NCBI GenBank assembly: GCA_004352715.1
Contig: SCFE01000079.1
Span: forward strand, 461,393-525,392
DNA: 64,000 bases
DNA from: Hofstenia miamia
Taxonomy: Eukaryota > Xenacoelomorpha > Acoela
Reading direction: 5' to 3'
A program made the position numbers and the translations under genes. The notes beneath the pieces were generated by a model, which was not told the origin of the DNA, did no database searches, and saw only the letters and a list, made by a program, of their open reading frames with translations. Below, one piece after another: positions 11,252 through 22,231 of this stretch (within the stretch, counting starts at the first letter, position 1; every line of letters begins with the position of its first letter).

Positions 11252-12974
11252 TAGTCTATAAGTACTTGTTAATGTATATATGTACATGGCTGCTTGTACA
11301 GATTTATTTTATTGAATGGCACTACTGTTCTCCTACTTTTGTGTACAAAGCCGCCTTACATTCTTCCCTAATATAAATTTAGTAAGCTATATATTTGTAC
11401 ATTGGTTGAAAAAAACTGAAATACCAATTAGAATGAAAAAAAATTAGTTGTTGAAATCAAAATCATCTCTAGAAGAGCTTGCTGTTCCAAATGTTGTAAG
11501 AGATTTTGTGGGCTACAAAATTTCTTTCTTCAAAAATGTTTATTAAAATATGAATATGGCATTTCTGAGCATTTTTACAAGAAAACTTCTATAAATATTG
11601 GGTAAATTTAAGGAATTTGGTAAAAATTCAAATAACTTTAAACAAAGGAGGAAAGTAAATTGCACATGCAAACGTCGTCCTGTCTGCAGAAGTATTATAC
11701 AGAAGAAAATTGAGGTCTTTTTAAATTATTTTTAATTGTTTCTGCGCTACATTACGTCAGAAGATGTCTAAAACGAGACTACGTCAATATGTCGCTATCT
11801 TTTTAATTTCTCTAATGGCATCATAATTGACACTAAGTAAACAATGCCTACAATCCTCATTTTCAAAGAAATCACAATCTGGCAACATTTCAGGAATGTA
11901 TGCAGAGTCCCATATCGCAAACATCTGCAAAAGAATTGCTCATACCTCTACTCTTGGAGTAAATTGACCATGAGACATTCGCAAAAAAACATATAAACTT
12001 TACTTATGGCATTAAAAATTAATGTACTTTTGGGCTTTGCAACATTATTCTCACGTTTAATGGCAGGTTCTCCTCTACATAGCAACTTATGCAATAAATA
12101 TACCTAGATGCAAAAACTATTCGCTTAAATAACCAATAACAAATAACATAAAACGAAAACGTAAACTGGCATCTTGGTCGAAAATGTGGAAATGTTTAAC
12201 AAGCAGCTCTACCATACTCAAGAGTTCGTCGGTGGATTGATTGTTTTCTAGAATCAGGGAACATGAATCAACGTCCTGCTAGGAGTAAACGTCATGTAGC
12301 AGTTAATGGAGATGATTCGTTTAAAAGATGAAAGAAATTATTGATGCTGCCCAGACAATTTCTTCAAGAAATTGTGATCCACCAATCAATATCTCTAAAT
12401 GTCTTAAGGCATCACCATTGTCTATAGAATTTCACTCGAATTCAAGGAATTTCGGAATATGATTGCGATTTCACAAAAATGACAGAAATATTGTTGTAGC
12501 ATCGCGCTTTCTTAAGGAGAAGTTTCCATGTAAATGGCAAGTCTAGCAAACATAATTCACACTTTTTGGCTCTTAGAAGATAAAATCTTAATGCAAATTT
12601 AACAAATTCACAATCAAAAGCAGTGATAACAATATGATGCAAGCCTTCAAGGTCATTTACTCTGCAATGGATGGTGAAGGCGATTGTCAAATTCTTAGTG
12701 ATCATTTTGTGTTTCTTTCATTTTGCAAACTATGTAGATGAAATCTTCCAATTTATGTGGCGGACTGTTTCATTTAAGTTCTAAATCAGGCGAGCTACTT
12801 AAAAGTTTACCCGAAGGTTTGGTTTGGAATGGGTGGAATTTCTGGAGTGGAAGGGTCAACTCACTCACCTAATCTAAGATCATTTGGTCAATTTTCTAAG
12901 ATTTCCCACCTATGCATGTACTTAAATGAATTTCAAGTGATAATTTAGAACAAAATATCAATGAAAACAGACAA
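11252..12974. other. Non-coding DNA, possible decayed coding text at 12240-12720
   Basis: Most is featureless. The part from about 12240 to 12720 is less AT-rich and includes an 87-codon minus-strand frame (12442-12705). It has no ATG context, splice pair or recognised domain, so I do not call a gene. Confidence 0.35.
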
Positions 12975-13063
12975 CAGAGATGGGTATCAGGGACGGGTTG
13001 GTTTCGGTTGATCAAATTGTGCGTCGGTTCGAATACAGTTCTTTTACTGAATGCCCATCACTG
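12975..13063. mobile_element. 89-bp hAT-type MITE with perfect 8-bp target duplication
   Basis: The left end reads cagagatgggtatcag. The reverse complement of the right end reads cagtgatgggcattcag, giving imperfect 15-17 bp terminal inverted repeats. Both flanks are acagacaa (12967-12974 and 13064-13071), a perfect 8-bp target site duplication, the hallmark of the hAT superfamily. The interior has repeated ggttgg/ggtt(t)cgg motifs and no coding capacity. It would have been moved by a transposase supplied in trans. Confidence 0.85.
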
Positions 13064-13172
13064 ACAGACAAGCTATTCCTTAATATGTGGCCTCCGATTT
13101 TGCCTTATTTATCAATGGCTAAAACATTGAAAATTCCTATAAATGTATAAATGTTTTGCAAACAGGTTAGTT

Positions 13173-13215
13173 CTTGACATAGAGATGGAACCGGGTACCG
13201 GCCGGCCGGTTTTAT
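13173..13215. mobile_element. Fragment of a GGCCGG-rich hAT-like element
   Basis: The sequence agagatggaaccgggtaccg continuing into ggccggccgg resembles the ends of hAT elements and is far more GC-rich than its surroundings. No partner terminus was found. Confidence 0.3.
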
Positions 13216-13412
13216 TTGCTAAGTAGGGAATATTTTGATTAGATTGGGAGAAAATCCAATGAAAATCTAAAGGTTCAGAAGAATTTTATTGTTTTATCAA
13301 TCTACTGCATTGCAATTAGAACAATACTTAAATGTATCTCTTTAGAATCATTCAAAATTTTAACTATAAATTGAGTTATTCTTGTATTGATTGTGTAACA
13401 GTTTTGTTTCAG

Positions 13413-13568
13413 TTTTTTATGGAACTAGCTAGTAATAATATTACAGAAGTTGTTTACAATAAAGAAAATTGTTCTAATATTGGAAGAGACATTCAAAGTA
13501 AATTTGAAAGAATTCCGGTTGCAAACACATTCAAACACAAATTTCGAAGTTTGACACATTCTTACTAA
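13413..13568 (+). CDS. Candidate terminal exon, function unknown
   Basis: A pyrimidine-rich tract ending ttttgtttcag (AG at 13411-13412) is followed by 51 codons without a stop, ending in TAA at 13566-13568. The peptide is hydrophilic and mixed in composition (for example ITEVVYNKENC, RDIQSKFERIP), unlike the Phe/Ile/Asn/Lys-rich chance frames nearby. An ATG lies two codons in. No domain is recognised and no partner exon was found, so it may be a chance frame. Confidence 0.25.
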   Translation, partial: FFMELASNNITEVVYNKENCSNIGRDIQSKFERIPVANTFKHKFRSLTHSY

Positions 13569-13898
13569 ATGAGGAATTTTGTTTGGGTTTAGCGAAAAAT
13601 TTTTAACATATTTATTTGTTTACTTCTTTATTATTAAGTTTCATGTGAGGTTAAATTCCACAGCAATGTAAACAATAATGATAAATAATGCTACACTTAG
13701 TTTCATATATTGTAATAATCATATACAAAATATACAAACAGCAAACTGAAAAAGGAAAAACTGATATGGAAAGAATTGATAAATAGAAAATATCACTTTT
13801 TTGATTTGCTAAAAATATAGTTATAATAGTTTGAAATTTCCGTTATGCAGTATCAGATCTTTCAATCAGCATGTGTAATCTTCTAGATTAAAACAGAT

Positions 13899-13921
13899 TA
13901 TATATATATATATATATATAT
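13899..13921. repeat. TA microsatellite
   Basis: A short pure TA run, followed by degenerate TA/TACA text to about 13945. Confidence 0.85.
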
Positions 13922-14085
13922 ACCCAGAACATATATATACATATACTACAAACTAAGCTACAAGAAATAAATTAAAATGCACACAGATATTTACAAATAA
14001 AATGGATTAAAATTAAGAAGTTTCGCTACAGTTTTAACATTTTAAGTATTCTGTTATTATTTTGTTCTGCTAATAAATTGTGTTT

Positions 14086-14502
14086 TCACAGTTTTTTAAA
14101 TTCATTATATTGCTGGCTTTCCTTACACTGATAGGTATATCGTTCCAATTTTTCCAATATGTGCTTTTGAATGAATTTGTTTATGCACATGTTAGCACGG
14201 TGATTATATTTTACAAATTTCTTGATTAGTGCCCTACCACTTGTTTTCAACTGCTTAAACATGTGTACTAAGCTGTTGTACTTGGTTATATTAAATGGAC
14301 GAAGCAATGATAATGTTTGCAGATTCTTACTAACTTGATGTTTACTAATGGAAAACATGGCACAGTTAAACAATCTATTTATACGCTCATGATTAGCAGT
14401 CTTAATATTGCTTAAAAGAATGCAAGCATATGTATATTGACTAATTACAAATGCGTTGATTAAATCTTTACTCTGCTTAAATCGTTTTATTTGTTTTAAC
14501 AC
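14086..14502 (-). CDS. LINE ORF2 C-terminal fragment (probable)
   Basis: This is a clean 138-codon minus-strand frame. The layout fits the region downstream of the reverse transcriptase domain in non-LTR retrotransposons: a segment like ALVISQYTYACILL (the usual 'S.L.Y...L' helix), then NRLFNCAMFSISKH (the 'lq..a.r.i' helix), LSLLRPFNITKYNSLVHMFK (the 'l.wLP...R..y.....fK' block), and a basic tail. No catalytic YxDD motif is present because that part is missing. The frame has no internal stop, so the copy may be fairly young, but it lacks the rest of the ORF and any visible poly(A) tail. Assignment is by pattern, not by strict motif; a host gene fragment cannot be excluded. Confidence 0.45.
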   Translation of the reverse strand: MLKQIKRFKQSKDLINAFVISQYTYACILLSNIKTANHERINRLFNCAMFSISKHQVSKNLQTLSLLRPFNITKYNSLVHMFKQLKTSGRALIKKFVKYNHRANMCINKFIQKHILEKLERYTYQCKESQQYNEFKKL

Positions 14503-15291
14503 TACAACGGCGGGAAAATTGTTATACCTAGAACGGCGAAACCCGTCAATTGACGATTTTTATTTTTTAATGAGTTTTTAAGCATAATAAAATTATAGCA
14601 ACATATAATATTATGGTATACATTCTAAAGTACTATACAGTCATATGTTGGCAGTAAATGTTTAAAAAATGTTCAGTGTATGTCCTTCTAAAATTATTTT
14701 CTTTTTAATATAAGTGTATTTATTATAATGTCATCGCTAATATACCTAGCTTGATTGTGTAATAATTCATCAAGAAAAATCATTCCTGAATTGAAATGAA
14801 GAGCTAGCGTTTCGAGTTTGTTACAAATTCGTGGCGCAAATTGAATATATCTCAGATCTAATACTTACTACTGGCGTATTGTAGAGACTTTTGTAACTGA
14901 TTAGTTCGTCTAATAGGAACTAAATAACAATACGCTTCAAATAAACTTAACATTTATTGGCTTTTGTGTCATGTCTCATCATTTCATCTATAATTTCTGC
15001 ATTTATATACAATCTTTTGATTTCAAAATTTACATTTTGTTTTATCAGTTTTACTATGGCTAGAAGAAGAATTTCAGCAGAAGAAGTTTTGCGACTGTAT
15101 GTGTAAACTGCTTTTGAAATCTAAATTTGGATCCATTTGTACAAAATTTGTTCCCTTTATTATCTAGACTCAATATTGCATATTATATCATTGCATTAGT
15201 TACATATTATTCTATTTTCATTTTAATCTGGTCAAAATGATCTCAAATATTATTTGATACTTGCTTTGTAAATAAATTCTTGCAATATGTT
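14503..15291. other. AT-rich non-coding DNA
   Basis: No coding region is recognised. A short GC-richer stretch at 14506-14555 (aacggcgggaaaa, acggcgaaacccgtcaattg) could be a transposon end, with no partner visible. Confidence 0.4.
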
Positions 15292-16084
15292 NNNNNNNNN
15301 NNNNNNNNNNNNNNNNNNNNNNNNNNNNNNNNNNNNNNNNNNNNNNNNNNNNNNNNNNNNNNNNNNNNNNNNNNNNNNNNNNNNNNNNNNNNNNNNNNNN
15401 NNNNNNNNNNNNNNNNNNNNNNNNNNNNNNNNNNNNNNNNNNNNNNNNNNNNNNNNNNNNNNNNNNNNNNNNNNNNNNNNNNNNNNNNNNNNNNNNNNNN
15501 NNNNNNNNNNNNNNNNNNNNNNNNNNNNNNNNNNNNNNNNNNNNNNNNNNNNNNNNNNNNNNNNNNNNNNNNNNNNNNNNNNNNNNNNNNNNNNNNNNNN
15601 NNNNNNNNNNNNNNNNNNNNNNNNNNNNNNNNNNNNNNNNNNNNNNNNNNNNNNNNNNNNNNNNNNNNNNNNNNNNNNNNNNNNNNNNNNNNNNNNNNNN
15701 NNNNNNNNNNNNNNNNNNNNNNNNNNNNNNNNNNNNNNNNNNNNNNNNNNNNNNNNNNNNNNNNNNNNNNNNNNNNNNNNNNNNNNNNNNNNNNNNNNNN
15801 NNNNNNNNNNNNNNNNNNNNNNNNNNNNNNNNNNNNNNNNNNNNNNNNNNNNNNNNNNNNNNNNNNNNNNNNNNNNNNNNNNNNNNNNNNNNNNNNNNNN
15901 NNNNNNNNNNNNNNNNNNNNNNNNNNNNNNNNNNNNNNNNNNNNNNNNNNNNNNNNNNNNNNNNNNNNNNNNNNNNNNNNNNNNNNNNNNNNNNNNNNNN
16001 NNNNNNNNNNNNNNNNNNNNNNNNNNNNNNNNNNNNNNNNNNNNNNNNNNNNNAGAAGTATAAAATTTCGTAATATTATATAAT

Positions 16085-16117
<33 letters not shown>
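15292..16117. other. Assembly gap followed by TA microsatellite
   Basis: Ns fill 15292-16053. TA-rich repeats at 16078-16117 follow after a short unique stretch. Confidence 0.85.
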
Positions 16118-17317
16118 GCATGCAAATTTTGCTTATTGCTGGCTAAGAAGTTTTGCATTCTGCCTGTGAATTTATTTCTAATAACAGAGTTAATAAGAGC
16201 AGTTATCGCTAAAGAAGAATGTCTTCATCTAATTTTAGTTAAAATCTGACAAATCACATTAACAGTCTCATTTCCCCAAATAATACACCTCGTTGTAATT
16301 AATATAAAAAAGGTTATGCACTTTAGGAAATAGATTCCAGTAGAACATTTTATTAAACAAAATTTATTAGTCTACCTTTGCCCTCTATTCTTAAAATGAA
16401 AACCCCAAAATATCTTTTCAGAACTAAATTTTGGTCAACAATAACGTATACCCCTTTGACAAAATTTCCAAGTTCTACTGTCTGAGCAACAAGTCATTCA
16501 AATGTGTCAGGGTTTAATACCAGAATGGTAAATATATTAATTTCGCCTGTTGGAAAATATTATTCGCTAAATTAAAGAAGTCTTAACTTACGTCATCCTG
16601 CATTAATTGAATCAGGATGCGGTGAATTTCTCAAATTGCTAAGAGGCTTTGCTTGATGAAATAATTAAAAAAGTATAAAATATAATGATAAAATTTACGC
16701 ATTAATAGCAGAATTGCGAAGTAATAAAGATGCAATTATAGTTTTTACTTAGATAGAAACCATAAAGTCATTTTAATAAGATTATTAAAAATATTTTTCT
16801 CTAGTAATTAATTTGCATGATTTTTCTAAGTAAATCTATTAATGTACAAAGAATGGCGTAATGGAATAGCAATTTTCTCAAATCAAGTCGTTTTCATAAA
16901 TTTTTAATACTAATGATAATAAAATATGAAATTGATCTCGCATTTCATGTTGTTTTTCTGCTGGATTATTGAAATTCAAATAAATGATTTATTGCAATAA
17001 AATTTGGCAATTATTAATAACTGAGTAAATGAAGCGACGCTAATGATTGTATATACCCAATATCACACTGCTAATGAAATTCCATATTTAGTTGACAAAT
17101 AACACTAGCGATTCCTTGTTTATAGTACTTGTAGTGGTGTATTCAATTTTAGATTATTAATCAATTGCAAAAAATATCTAACACTTGTTGCTTTATATTT
17201 ATCATCTACAAAAATTATACATTAAAATTGTTATACAAATTTAGTTATATTTTTTATTTCTATGTTTCTTCAATAAATATAGCAACAATGCTTGACTTCT
17301 TTGGAATCATTGTATAT
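16118..17317. other. AT-rich non-coding DNA
   Basis: Nothing could be supported here beyond low-complexity AT-rich sequence. Confidence 0.5.
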
Positions 17318-17481
17318 GCATATATGTATATATATGTATATATATATATATATATATTTATATATTGCAATAATTTTTTCTAAAGCAGTGGCTGAAGCAT
17401 GTTTGAATGCTGCTGTTGGTAAACAATGTCAGGAATATATATATATGTATGTATATATATATATGTATATATATATATATG
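17318..17481. repeat. TA/GTATAT microsatellite pair
   Basis: Two degenerate TA-rich blocks, 17318-17365 and 17436-17481, both built of atatgtatat units. They are separated by 70 bases of unique sequence. Reading frames here are low-complexity Tyr/Ile/Met artefacts. Confidence 0.85.
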
Positions 17482-18266
17482 TAAATATTGCTTTTATATA
17501 CATGAGATACTATTGCAATGCTTGCATTGTGAAACATCATGCTGAGGAAATCTTTCCATTGATCACTGCAAACATCATTACGTAAAAAATAGAGATTCAT
17601 ACAAAAATCATACAAAATTTTAACATTTTAGCGTAATTATATATAAATTTTATTTTCAGAAACCTTCTATGCATTATATTATTCGAATTAATCGTAATTC
17701 TTATATCAAAATAATCAAAATAATCTTGGCAAAGAGAAAAAACATAATGTAAGCATAGGAGGTACAGTGGTACACTATTTACAACTTTTAAATTTAGATT
17801 GTTGTCAATCATTTCCCAAAGTTTTTGAAAGTTTCAAAATTGTCCAGATAGTTTGGAAAATAAATTATTCAAATTTTCAGAAAAAATGGGAGAACAATGT
17901 AACTACAATCGCTGATGACATGTGATTACATGTGACAGTGTTGCCATTAATTTCTAATCACCTATAATTGAGTTTGCAATATGACATGCTCAGAAAAAAT
18001 TTCAGGTTTTTCGAGATGCTATTTAATTTCTTCTAATTGAAAAATTAAATAAACTATCCATTGTTAGTACTCATTGATAAAAGTTTAATATATTAAAATA
18101 GTTCAATTAAAATTAATTAAAAATATTCGCAACAGATAAAGTAGAGCAAAAAGTTGTAGAAACTTTGCACCTAATCCTAAGGGATTTGAACCCAAAATTT
18201 TAAAATATCTACAAGGTGTAGAATACAAAAAATCTATACGAGTGCTAGATACTATGGCGGAGAACG
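17482..18266. other. AT-rich non-coding DNA
   Basis: No ORF, RNA gene or TIR pair is recognised. Confidence 0.45.
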
Positions 18267-18340
18267 TTGGTTCCAAAAATTTGAAAAAAACCTAAAACAT
18301 TATTGGTTCCAAAAATTTGAAAAAAACCTAAAACATTATT
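18267..18340. repeat. 36-bp tandem duplication
   Basis: The block starting ttggttccaaaaatttgaaa occurs at 18267 and 18303 with no visible difference, a two-copy tandem repeat. Confidence 0.9.
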
Positions 18341-18381
18341 TGATAAAATTAATTATTCTGGCTTTCAATAAAAAAGGCAGT

Positions 18382-18544
18382 GGATACTAATTCCATTCTA
18401 TTTAGAGCCCGNNNNNNNNNNNNNNNNNNNNNNNNNNNNNNNNNNNNNNNNNNNNNNNNNNNNNNNNNNNNNNNNNNNNNNNNNNNNNNNNNNNNNNNNN
18501 NNNNNNNNNNNNNNGGATACTAATTCCATTCTATTTAGAGCCCG
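18382..18544. repeat. Gap with identical 30-bp flanks (probable assembly duplication)
   Basis: The 30 bases at 18382-18411 (ggatactaattccattctat and on) are repeated exactly at 18515-18544, and the Ns lie exactly between. This is the signature of two contig ends that overlap but were not merged. Confidence 0.85.
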
Positions 18545-18550
18545 TATATG

Positions 18551-18563
18551 TGTTTGTATATAC

Positions 18564-18596
<33 letters not shown>
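18551..18596. repeat. TA microsatellite
   Basis: A TA run with a few GTATAT and TACGTA interruptions at its start. Confidence 0.85.
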
Positions 18597-18598
<2 letters not shown>

Positions 18599-20406
18599 GC
18601 CTGCTTAGTTTTTTCATAAGTAAATCAGGCCAGGAAGCAGTAAATACAACTAGTTTTGTCAATAATGCTTGTATAAAGCATATTGACAATTTATACTTTT
18701 AATATAAGTAATTGGCAATTCTAGTATTCTTTCAACTAACACATTATGTAAATTTTTCATTAACTTCATTTCCAGTTCAGTTTATTTCAAAATCAAATGA
18801 ATTATTAAAAAGATCAGCAACCTACACAATTCAAATGTATAACATCTTTGTTTGAACTATTATAATCCATAGATTAAGCATTTGTCATCTTGCAGATCAT
18901 ACCGTAGTACTGACTAACAATACAAAACGCGACTATATTCATATATTTATAATCTTCTATTTCATTTGTTTTAGACATTAGTTAAAATGAAGACTAAGAT
19001 AAATTATATATATAGACATTTCCCAAATGTAGTAGCATTTATGGAATCATCTATTCTAAATTAGATCCAGTACCAACAAAAATTGGTCGGTACTATAAAG
19101 GACCATTATTTTCTTGTTGACATTTTTATGATAGTTCAAGTGAACCTGGAATTGGAATGATAGTACTTGATTCAATTTCATGCTTGTTACGATATAGTGG
19201 TGTAATACGACATACCCTTACCTAAATAATGATGATTGGCATCACATTAATTATAAAAACTAAAATTGAAAATGGCCAATGTTGTATTAACATAATGGAT
19301 TATTTTGAGTGCAATTATTTTTTGAAATATTAAATGAAACTGGCTTGAAGCGTTTTATTGGAAAGACGATATTTAAATAAAGTCTTTGTATTGCTAATAA
19401 TAAATTCAGGGATTTGTTTTAAGTTGCTCCACTAGAGAAACTACTTCCGATTTAAGCAGAGTAAATTCTATTGAAAAAAATGCAAGACCTACAATAGGAA
19501 CCTTGAGATGGAAATTATCGTTTTTCTATGTCCTCAAAAGTTGTTTTAAGATGCATGTGTAAGTACACAAAAAACTCAGATAAGTTTTGATATAAACGTA
19601 TCATTTCTTATTATAGCACACTAGTTGATGTACAAAATACTAATGTAAAAACTCATGGGCTTCAGAATTTGAATAGGGGCTTATCAAATTGATTAAGGGC
19701 ATTCCCTTAAAATGCCTTTTCGTTTATGTTATGCTATTAACTTTTTACAGTCGTGGGTCTCCTCAACTTGTCATTAAATCCCTTAGTCAAGTTAGTTTGG
19801 TAAGATCTACTAAACATAAAACAGAAATAAAAACTGTTGCAACTTATTTGATACACAATAAAATATCCAGATGTAAAATTTTGAAAGTTTGTTTTCATGT
19901 GCTAGTTTGCTAATGAAGTATTCCTTAATAATGATTTGCTCAGAACATTTTCCCTGAGGCTAATTTGCAGTTCATTATTGTATAAGCTACAGGCAGAATT
20001 AAGAAACGACGCTTGCCATTGGAATTTTTTGTTATTGCAGTTTTAACTTATAATGAAAACTTAGAGACGTCAATTAAAGCGTAATCTGTCAAATATTACT
20101 ACATTTTGAAAAGTACTCTCGAAATTGTTAAGTAGTTAATGTAAACATTACTCTTCATTATTCTTTGTTCTTACATTTATTTAACAGATGGATAAATCTT
20201 GGTACATTAGCTTAAACTTCAATTTTCCGATTCACCATTCTATTAAGGTTCCCCACTGAACAAAGTTAGTCGTGTTGCACATTTTTCATTCAAAATAAGA
20301 GTTCCATAAACAGAAGTTCGAACATATATAATTCAAAAATATATAGAAATAATACTCCCTACTACTACTATTTTTACTATTTAAGCACAGTCATTAGTAT
20401 CTATAA
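18597..20406. other. AT-rich non-coding DNA
   Basis: No coding exon is recognised. The 74-codon frame at 19689-19913 has no splice context or motif. Confidence 0.45.
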
Positions 20407-20745
20407 ATTATATATATATATATATNNNNNNNNNNNNNNNNNNNNNNNNNNNNNNNNNNNNNNNNNNNNNNNNNNNNNNNNNNNNNNNNNNNNNNNNNNN
20501 NNNNNNNNNNNNNNNNNNNNNNNNNNNNNNNNNNNNNNNNNNNNNNNNNNNNNNNNNNNNNNNNNNNNNNNNNNNNNNNNNNNNNNNNNNNNNNNNNNNN
20601 NNNNNNNNNNNNNNNNNNNNNNNNNNNNNNNNNTATATATATATATATATATATATAGTATATATATATATAATATATATAAGTATATATATATATAAGA
20701 ATTATAGTGTGCAAATCTCTACCTACTACTACTATTACTACTACT
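20407..20745. repeat. TA microsatellite with gap and an ACT trinucleotide run
   Basis: TA repeats lie at 20407-20425 and 20634-20697 around Ns at 20426-20633. An (ACT)n-like run at 20722-20745 follows, and a shorter one at 20357-20370 precedes the gap. Confidence 0.85.
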
Positions 20746-21736
20746 AGCGTACCATTCGCATTAGTAGTCACTATATAATCTCATTTTTCATGTGTTTTAT
20801 ATTAAATGTCGATCATCTGGAAAAAATTACATTTCAATAATTAAACAATTGAGATTGAACATGCATTAAATGAGAACGAAATTCATTAGATTAGTAAATC
20901 ACTTGCTTAACATTCTCACTATTATTCAACCATAATTGAGGGGCGCAGCATAAATTTATAAATTTTATTATCAATGATAGATAACTACTTCTTTTAACAG
21001 ATTGTTGCAAAGTGTAACTTCCCTTTAGCACTCAATATGCTAAAAGTGCTATTGCAAGCCAGGTATTTCAATGCATAAACAGGGTCAAGTCCACATTAAT
21101 GACTTAATCATCTCATAACATTGAGAATGGTCTTCACAATGACCGACATCTTTTTTGTCCTTAAAAACTTGCAATATCTTTGCTTTTTGATTTTTATGTT
21201 TCGTAGTTGATTCATGGAAGTGTTTATATTTGTAATGTATTTTTTATTCTTATGTTGTTAATTTTATTTTCGTATCTAAGGAATTTGTATGTCTTAATGA
21301 TAATACCGTCATTATAAAGACATTTACCTATAAGACGTGATTTTTCATTTTAAACAAAATATGGACTTGACCTCCTTTTGAGAGCGTTATTAAAAAATGT
21401 GAACAAGCTGAACTTTGATTACTAATTTTCCCAAAATGTCAATAATACATTTATGCAAAATATAATATTTTTTTGATTTTACTCAATAATACGTATATGT
21501 GACTTAGCCCCCTTTTTTAACACTGAACCCTCCAATTGGAAAATTACAGAGATTTCACTTGGGAATTTGACAGAAATTCATGGCATGATTAAACTTCATT
21601 GCTTAACCTGTTAATATAACTTTGAACTATAAATAGCAGGTTCAAAAGTTTCTTGCTACTATATGTATCAGTGCGACTAGAATTTGTGGATGTGTCTTGA
21701 CATTTACGCCCCCAACAAGACAATTACAATATGCAG
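20746..21736. other. AT-rich non-coding DNA
   Basis: No features are supported apart from the candidate exon that begins at its end. Confidence 0.45.
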
Positions 21737-21902
21737 ATCCTTTGCAAAATCTCGAGAAAGCAGTTATCTGCAACATCAATATCAATGTTGCAGACAATTT
21801 CACAAGACCGCGCAGAGATCCGGAAGTCGCTTCGAAGAGCAATTAAATCGACTTCCGCCGAACATCTCCCTCATGTGTGCGCCAGCCTTTACCATCTAAT
21901 AG
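21737..21902 (+). CDS. Candidate internal exon, function unknown
   Basis: An acceptor-like aatatgcag (AG at 21735-21736) precedes 166 bases open in one frame, ending at a plausible donor ATAG|GTACTT (GT at 21903). The frame encodes a helical, charged peptide with segments QTISQDRAEIRKSLRRAIK and SAEHLPHVCASLYHLI. Both look like real protein rather than the Ile/Asn/Lys text nearby, and G+C is locally raised. Two other plus frames and one minus frame are also long here, so the correct frame is not certain. Entry phase would be 0 and exit phase 1. No family is recognised. Confidence 0.35.
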
Positions 21903-21930
21903 GTACTTAAGAAATCATGTAAAAAATTTT

Positions 21931-22231
21931 CTAATTTTTAATAATTTTTTTAATTGGAAATTATAAATTTTTCAAAACCACTTGACGTTTAATTAAAAAT
22001 ATATAAAAATGATCATCCTTGGATTGTCAATTACTTCGAAAATCCAATTAATACAAATCAATGCCAACTANNNNNNNNNNNNNNNNNNNNNCTAATTTTT
22101 AATAATTTTTTTAATTGGAAATTATAAATTTTTCAAAACCACTTGACGTTTAATTAAAAATATATAAAAATGATCATCCTTGGATTGTCAATTACTTCGA
22201 AAATCCAATTAATACAAATCAATGCCAACTA
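21931..22231. repeat. Gap with identical 140-bp flanks (probable assembly duplication)
   Basis: Bases 21931-22070 are repeated without visible difference at 22092-22231, with 21 Ns between. They are almost certainly overlapping contig ends left unmerged, so one copy should be discounted. Confidence 0.85.

Noticed and set aside
12442-12705. 87-codon minus-strand frame
   Set aside because: No start context, splice pair or recognised motif; composition is not clearly coding.
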